From an uncultured Clostridia bacterium (lineage in GTDB: Bacteria; Bacillota; Clostridia; Oscillospirales; Acutalibacteraceae): DNA of 8,585 nucleotides. Shown in pieces: positions 7,469 to 8,585 of this stretch (position 1 is its first letter; every line of letters begins with the position of its first letter). The stretch spans positions 1 to 8,585 of the forward strand of contig CALAQQ010000074.1 of the NCBI GenBank assembly GCA_937888485.1. The letters are read 5' to 3'. The notes beneath the pieces were generated by a model that worked only from the letters and a program-made list of their open reading frames with translations, had not been told where the DNA came from and searched no databases. Made by a program: the position numbers and the translations under genes.

Positions 7469-7474
7469 AAAAAC

Positions 7475-8269
7475 ATGAACCTGAACGATATGATTTTTAT
7501 AAACGATGAAAAACCGCTTGAAAAGTTACCCGAAAACGGCGGTTATACTGCGATTTTCAGAAAAATCGGTGTTGTCGGCGATAGCCTTTCTTCAGGCGAA
7601 TTCGAAAGCCTTGACAAAGACGGCAACAAGGGTTATCACGATTATTTTGAATATTCCTGGGGTCAGAATCTTGCAAGACTCTGCGGAAGTACATGCTATA
7701 ATTTTTCAAGAGGCGGCATGACCGCCATGGAATACTGCGAAAGCTATGCGGATAATATGCGTTTCTGGGACCCTCAATATGCCTGCCAATGCTATATAAT
7801 TGCGCTTGGCGTCAATGACATTCAGAATATGGGGCAGGAAATCGGTTCAATCAACGATATAAATTACGATGACTGTACCAAAAACGGCAAAACCTTCATA
7901 GGTTATTATGCGCAGATTATTCAGCGTTTAAAGAAAATTCAGCCGAGAGCAAAATTCTTTCTTATGACGATGATGAGAGAAAGCGGAAATCACCGTGTCC
8001 GCGAAAAGACGGAGCTTCACAGAAAAGCTCTTTTTGAAATTGCGGAATATTTTGACAATGCTTACGTTCTCGATTTCTTCACCTACGGCCCCGATTACGA
8101 TGCTGAGTTCCGCAAAAAATTCTACATGGGCGGACATCTGAATCCCATGGGATATGTGTTGACCGCTCACATGGTTGCGGCATATATCGATTATATCATC
8201 CGTCATAACCCTGAGGATTTTAAAGAGGTCGGATATATCGGCACCGATTTGCATTACATTGAAGAATAG
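7475..8269 (+). CDS. SGNH/GDSL-type hydrolase family protein
   Basis: Probable serine esterase or lipase of the SGNH fold, 264 residues, with no signal peptide or membrane segment, so cytoplasmic. Block I is VVGDSLSSGE with nucleophile S37. The block II glycine is probably G80 or G81 in NFSRGGMTA. Block III is GVNDIQN with N114, and block V holds H221 in GGHLNPMGY. The acid that usually stands three residues before the His is missing (M218-G-G-H221). D200 or D207 could serve, or the enzyme could use a Ser-His dyad. The substrate is unknown; acetyl or other acyl esters of sugars are typical for related enzymes. The ATG 7475 start rests on GAGGTG six bases upstream. The gene is a single transcription unit, divergent from the transporter and convergent with the SulP gene. 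Confidence 0.88.
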   Translation: MNLNDMIFINDEKPLEKLPENGGYTAIFRKIGVVGDSLSSGEFESLDKDGNKGYHDYFEYSWGQNLARLCGSTCYNFSRGGMTAMEYCESYADNMRFWDPQYACQCYIIALGVNDIQNMGQEIGSINDINYDDCTKNGKTFIGYYAQIIQRLKKIQPRAKFFLMTMMRESGNHRVREKTELHRKALFEIAEYFDNAYVLDFFTYGPDYDAEFRKKFYMGGHLNPMGYVLTAHMVAAYIDYIIRHNPEDFKEVGYIGTDLHYIEE

Positions 8270-8271
8270 CC

Positions 8272-8306
8272 AAAAGACCTATGCACCGAAAATGCATAGG
8301 TCTTTT
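8272..8306. terminator. Bidirectional intrinsic terminator between convergent genes
   Basis: A perfect 14-bp inverted repeat, AAAAGACCTATGCA (8272-8285) and TGCATAGGTCTTTT (8293-8306), encloses a 7-nt loop. It starts 2 nt after the SGNH hydrolase stop codon and ends 3 nt before the complement of the SulP stop codon. Each strand ends its stem in a T run, so it should stop transcription from both sides. Confidence 0.88.
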
Positions 8307-8309
8307 AAT

Positions 8310-8585
8310 TTATTCGGTTATTTTCTTTGCATAATCAAGAGCTTCGTCTATATTCGGAAGGAAGTTTTCTTCCCCGAGTTTATCGCAGAAGCCTGATTTT
8401 TTCATAACAGAAAGAGGCTGTTCATTGGTATGGGAAAGAATAAGGTTAAGCCCTGAATTCTTGCAGGTTGAATATATTTCGTTCAACGCACGCATTGCCG
8501 TTGAATCAAGCGCAGGAACATTTCTCATTCGGAGAATTACGGTTTTTACGCCTTCTTCAAAGGTGATCGAATTGAATTTTTCCGA
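8310..8585 (-). CDS. SulP-family anion transporter, C-terminal STAS domain only (5' end outside window)
   Basis: Ninety-one codons are open from the right edge to TAA at 8310-8312. The sequence matches the C-terminal STAS domain of SulP/SLC26 transporters: a strand VKTVILRMRN, then VPALDSTAM at residues 23-31 of the fragment. In anti-sigma-factor antagonists this loop position carries the phosphorylatable Ser/Thr. A helix (RALNEIYSTCKNSG), a strand (LNLILSH) and a terminal helix (IDEALDYAKKIT) follow. SulP proteins move sulfate, bicarbonate, dicarboxylates or other anions; the membrane part that would hint at substrate is not in the window. A stand-alone anti-sigma antagonist is possible, but the ILRMRNVPALD wording is typical of SulP. 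An internal ATG at 8528 is not a plausible start, because it would remove the first strand of the domain. Confidence 0.8.
   Translation of the reverse strand, partial: SEKFNSITFEEGVKTVILRMRNVPALDSTAMRALNEIYSTCKNSGLNLILSHTNEQPLSVMKKSGFCDKLGEENFLPNIDEALDYAKKITE

Noticed and set aside
7928..8254. A 108-codon minus-strand frame
   Set aside because: Antisense to the SGNH hydrolase gene, with no motif and no initiation signal seen.

Overview
The window reads as chromosomal DNA of a low-to-moderate GC, Gram-positive-type bacterium, most likely a Clostridia-class Firmicute (Oscillospiraceae/Lachnospiraceae-like gut lineage). The clues are the lon-engB (ysxC) gene order known from Bacillus and relatives, strong AGGAGG-type ribosome binding sites, consensus vegetative promoters, a Gram-positive-style signal peptide, and best-recognised protein families. 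This assignment is inference from style and synteny, not from a marker gene.

Left part (1-4140, minus strand): a tight housekeeping operon runs lon -> engB -> lysA. Gaps are about 11-12 nt and each downstream Shine-Dalgarno sequence overlaps the preceding stop codon. It is driven by a strong promoter at 4112-4140 in a very AT-rich leader. lysA (diaminopimelate decarboxylase) runs off the left edge and lacks its C-terminus here.

Middle part (4183-7377, minus strand): a two-gene operon encodes an 11-helix, SLC6/NSS-type sodium-coupled transporter, followed 15 nt later by a secreted calcineurin-like metallophosphoesterase. The phosphoesterase has a long C-terminal module that I do not recognise. 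The unit ends in a clear intrinsic terminator at 4183-4216.

Right part (7428-8585): divergent from the transporter, a single SGNH/GDSL hydrolase gene sits on the plus strand with its own extended -10 promoter and a very short predicted leader. It converges on the 3' end of a SulP-type anion transporter (STAS domain only) that enters from the right edge. A perfect 14-bp inverted repeat between the two genes should terminate transcription both ways.

No mobile elements, CRISPR arrays, RNA genes or phage genes are visible, and no gene-free stretch exceeds about 175 bases. I do not see a convincing undescribed multi-gene system. The items most worth a second look are the transporter/phosphoesterase pair with its unexplained C-terminal module, the 20-bp AT palindrome covering the lon -10 element, and the atypical catalytic His block of the SGNH hydrolase.
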